From Lachnospiraceae bacterium (lineage in GTDB: Bacteria; Bacillota; Clostridia; Lachnospirales; Lachnospiraceae): a DNA stretch of 64,000 nucleotides. The translations under genes were made by a program, and so were the position numbers. The stretch lies in assembly GCA_016284355.1 (NCBI GenBank), contig JAEEOQ010000004.1, positions 1 through 64,000 on the forward strand, written 5' to 3'. Positions 62,163-64,000 of the stretch are shown here, piece after piece; position 1 is the stretch's first letter, and each line of letters starts with the position of its first letter. Under the pieces are notes generated by a model. The model worked only from the letters and a program-made list of their open reading frames with translations. It was not told where the DNA came from and did no database searches.

Positions 62163-63140
62163 ATGAAAGAATTCACTGTTTCAAAAAAGGAGGCCGGTAC
62201 CAGATTTGACAAATATCTTTTAAAGATACTTAAGAATTGCGGTAGCGGCCTTATTTATAAGAGTCTTAGAAAAAAGAACATAACTTTAAACGATAAAAAA
62301 GCTGACGGCAAAGAAAGTCTGTCTGAAGGAGATATAATAAAGATCTTCTTTTCAGATGAGACCTTTGAAAAATTCAGCAATGGTAACGATTTAAATTCGG
62401 ATAGATCAGACGAAAGCCTAAAAATGCCAAATGACTTTAAGGCCCCTGATACCATATACGAAGATAACGATGTGCTTATTTTAAACAAGCCTGTAGGTGT
62501 TCTTTCTCAAAAAGCAAAGGCTGATGATTATACCATTACCGAGTGGCTTTATGAGCGGGTTGGTATGTCCGGTACATTTAAGCCTGCTGTATGTAACAGG
62601 CTTGACCGTAATACTAGCGGTATTATATTTGCAGGCAAATCCATAGCAGGCCTTCAGATGCTTTCAGACTGCCTTAAAAGCAGAAAAGTACACAAATACT
62701 ACATAACTGTTGTCTGCGGCAAAGTAACAAAAAAAGAGTGTATAGAAGGCTATCTTCTAAAAAAAGAAGCACATAACACGGTAGAGATATATAAAGAAAA
62801 TGTGCCGGGTTCCTCTTTTATTAAGACCGAATACGAACCGCTTTGTACAAATGACGAATATACCTTGCTTAAAGTAAATCTTATCACAGGAAAATCGCAT
62901 CAGATAAGAGCCCACCTTGCAAGTATAGGTCACCCTATAATCGGTGACGGCAAGTACGGACTACGCTCTGTTAATGAAAAATTCAGAAAAAAAGGGCTTA
63001 CCTCTCAGCTTTTACATGCGTATGAAACTGTATTTGATAAAGATGATGATTTAATCGAGTTATCCGGAAAAAACTTTAAGGCGCCGCTTCCTGCCTTGTT
63101 TAACGATATTATAAAGAATTTATTTAACTATAATCTGTAA
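62163..63140 (+). CDS. RluA-family pseudouridine synthase
   Basis: This 325-aa enzyme has an S4-like N-terminal domain (about 1-60) and a RluA/RluD catalytic domain: DVLILNKPVGVLSQKAKADD, catalytic Asp in PAVCNRLDRNTSGIIFAGKS (about residue 147), and LLKVNLITGKSHQIRAHLAS with GHPIIGDGKYG. The family targets large-subunit rRNA or tRNA uridines. It starts at ATG 62163. recU follows 10 nt later. Confidence 0.93.
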   Translation: MKEFTVSKKEAGTRFDKYLLKILKNCGSGLIYKSLRKKNITLNDKKADGKESLSEGDIIKIFFSDETFEKFSNGNDLNSDRSDESLKMPNDFKAPDTIYEDNDVLILNKPVGVLSQKAKADDYTITEWLYERVGMSGTFKPAVCNRLDRNTSGIIFAGKSIAGLQMLSDCLKSRKVHKYYITVVCGKVTKKECIEGYLLKKEAHNTVEIYKENVPGSSFIKTEYEPLCTNDEYTLLKVNLITGKSHQIRAHLASIGHPIIGDGKYGLRSVNEKFRKKGLTSQLLHAYETVFDKDDDLIELSGKNFKAPLPALFNDIIKNLFNYNL

Positions 63141-63150
63141 GGGTGATAAT

Positions 63151-63681
63151 ATGCCATCTTGGAATTCAAGAGGTCTTCGGGGTTCGGCCCTTGAAGAGCT
63201 TATTAACAGGTCAAATGAAAAATATCTTGAAAAGGGTCTTGCTTGTATACAAAAGATCCCTACTCCCATTACGCCAATTAAGATAAATCCATCAAACAAA
63301 CAGATCACCCTTGCATATTTTGATAAAAAATCAACCGTTGATTATATAGGTGTTGTGCAGGGGGTTCCTGTATGTTTTGATGCAAAGGAATGCGTACCCG
63401 ATACCTTTGCCCTTGCCAACATTCATGAGCACCAGATTGAATTTATGAAAACATTTGAAAAACAGGATGGCATCGCTTTTTTACTTATCCATTTTGTTAA
63501 CCGTGATAAGCTCTATTTTATGCCTTTTTCAGAGGTAAATAAATTCTGGGAAAGAGCCAAAGAGGGCGGCAGAAAAAGCTTCAGATACGATGAACTTGAC
63601 GAAGGCTTTGAGGTGCTTTCATCTGAAGGCGTGCCTGTTCATTACCTTGAAGCATTGCGAATGTATCTTGAGCGCCAATAA
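63151..63681 (+). CDS. recU: Holliday junction resolvase RecU
   Basis: RecU (176 aa) cleaves Holliday junctions in Firmicutes, replacing RuvC. The N-terminus MPSWNSRGLRGSALEELINR is characteristic, and the metal-binding core is STVDYIGVVQGVPVCFDAKE (Asp and Glu-x-Lys-type residues), followed by HEHQIEFMKTFEKQDGIAF. It starts at ATG 63151 behind AAGGGTG. It is the last gene of the unit begun at 53658. Often it adjoins a penicillin-binding-protein gene, but not here. Confidence 0.94.
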   Translation: MPSWNSRGLRGSALEELINRSNEKYLEKGLACIQKIPTPITPIKINPSNKQITLAYFDKKSTVDYIGVVQGVPVCFDAKECVPDTFALANIHEHQIEFMKTFEKQDGIAFLLIHFVNRDKLYFMPFSEVNKFWERAKEGGRKSFRYDELDEGFEVLSSEGVPVHYLEALRMYLERQ

Positions 63682-63707
63682 TTTTCGATTGATTTTGTAA
63701 TTTTTTC

Positions 63708-63734
63708 TTGACATTCTGTCTGATATTATATAAT
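63708..63734 (+). promoter_or_regulatory. Promoter of hisZ
   Basis: TTGACA (63708-63713) is a perfect -35. A TATAAT (63729-63734) lies 15 bp away, slightly short. Other AT-rich options overlap it. The leader to the hisZ ATG is about 75 nt, with no T-box or riboswitch I can recognise. Confidence 0.55.
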
Positions 63735-63817
63735 ATAAATCCATTCAATTTATCTTAGTAGCATGATAGCATATTAGCAGAGTAAAGTGCTAAAGTGGCC
63801 GGAAGGGAGAATTAAAT

Positions 63818-64000
63818 ATGGGAAAATCATTACTTCATACTCCTGAAGGAGTAAGAGATATATACGGTTCCGAGTGCAAGGCTAAACAGTTTGTAACCGA
63901 TAAGATACTGCGTCGTATGCAGCTTAGCGGTTATGAACTTATTGAGACCCCGGGCTTTGAATATTTTGATATTTTCAGAAAAGAGCGAGGTACTGTAGAT
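63818..64000 (+). CDS. hisZ: ATP phosphoribosyltransferase regulatory subunit HisZ (5' part)
   Basis: The first 61 codons are in the window, running off the right edge. The translation begins MGKSLLHTPEGVRDIYGSEC, and the later GYELIETPGFEYFDIFRKE resembles the class II HisRS-like fold. HTPEGVRDIY is typical of HisZ, the HisRS paralogue that activates short-form HisG at the first step of histidine synthesis. True HisRS usually starts with a KGT/PRGT motif, not seen here. The start is ATG 63818 behind AAGGGAG. Whether hisG follows is outside the window. Confidence 0.8.
   Translation, partial: MGKSLLHTPEGVRDIYGSECKAKQFVTDKILRRMQLSGYELIETPGFEYFDIFRKERGTVD

Noticed and set aside
63735-63817. Possible T-box or histidine attenuator before hisZ
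   Set aside because: The leader is only about 75 nt, with no T-box sequence, no specifier loop and no His-codon leader peptide.
1-64000. CRISPR array, prophage, IS element or integrated island
   Set aside because: No direct-repeat array, transposase, integrase or phage gene is visible, and codon use looks even through the window.

Overview
The window is a gene-dense stretch of chromosome from a low-GC Gram-positive bacterium of the class Clostridia. It most resembles the Lachnospiraceae (Butyrivibrio/Roseburia/Lachnospira relatives). Evidence: PolC-type replicative polymerase, RecU, the rimP-nusA-ylxR-ylxQ-infB cluster, the MEP isoprenoid genes dxr and ispG, a HisZ-type start at the right edge, strong AGGAGG-like ribosome sites, and frequent TTG starts. 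The genus assignment is inference. No phage, IS element, CRISPR array or rRNA operon is visible; there is one tRNA gene.

Layout. 1-1716: tail of a probable ECF transporter membrane gene, its ATPase, and a HAD phosphatase. 1727-3638: rpsB-tsf with its own promoter, leader and terminator. 3705-16328: one long unit with a NodB-type deacetylase and a bactofilin ahead of pyrH-frr-uppS-cdsA-dxr-rseP-ispG-polC. 16359-19593: three singly transcribed genes (ROK kinase, surface esterase-like protein, ComFB) with terminators and promoters packed into each other. 19632-19815: tRNA-Glu(CTC). 19846-31551: rimP-nusA-ylxR-ylxQ-infB-rbfA-nrnA-truB-ribF-recG and a SpoVK/CbbX-like AAA+ gene. 31540-33950: rsmD, a coiled-coil protein and mltG, from a promoter with a perfect 12-bp palindrome. 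33960-41990: mostly single genes (tmcAL, a MATE exporter, a REC-HD-GYP protein, a SWIM-SNF2 helicase, a zinc-ribbon membrane protein). 42066-47472: radical SAM protein, DUF2344 partner, leucine-rich-repeat protein, RNase G, cyclophilin. 47495-53585: zinc-finger anti-sigma-like gene, polA, coaE, FtsA-like protein. 53597-63681: MBL-fold hydrolase, ACT protein, UPF0210, CapA, LCP protein, small alarmone synthetase, rRNA methyltransferase, two pseudouridine synthases, an unknown membrane protein, recU. 63818-64000: 5' end of hisZ.

How the genes fit together. Most encode translation (S2, EF-Ts, RRF, IF2, RimP, RbfA, NusA), RNA modification and processing (TruB, RsmD, TmcAL, RNase G, m5C methyltransferase, pseudouridine synthases), envelope construction (UppS, CdsA, isoprenoid precursors, MltG, LCP, bactofilin, NodB deacetylase) and replication/repair (PolC, PolA, RecG, RecU, SNF2). 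Genes often overlap by 1-32 nt, which suggests translational coupling. I see no dedicated defence or biosynthetic island. The most interesting items are small: overlapping terminator/promoter junctions, a recurring TTGC-type -35 element, an operator-like palindrome at the rsmD promoter, an FtsA-like ATPase with a long beta-grasp-like tail, an orphan zinc-finger gene overlapping polA, a LRR surface protein embedded in an RNA-processing operon, and a possible interrupted transporter gene at the left edge.
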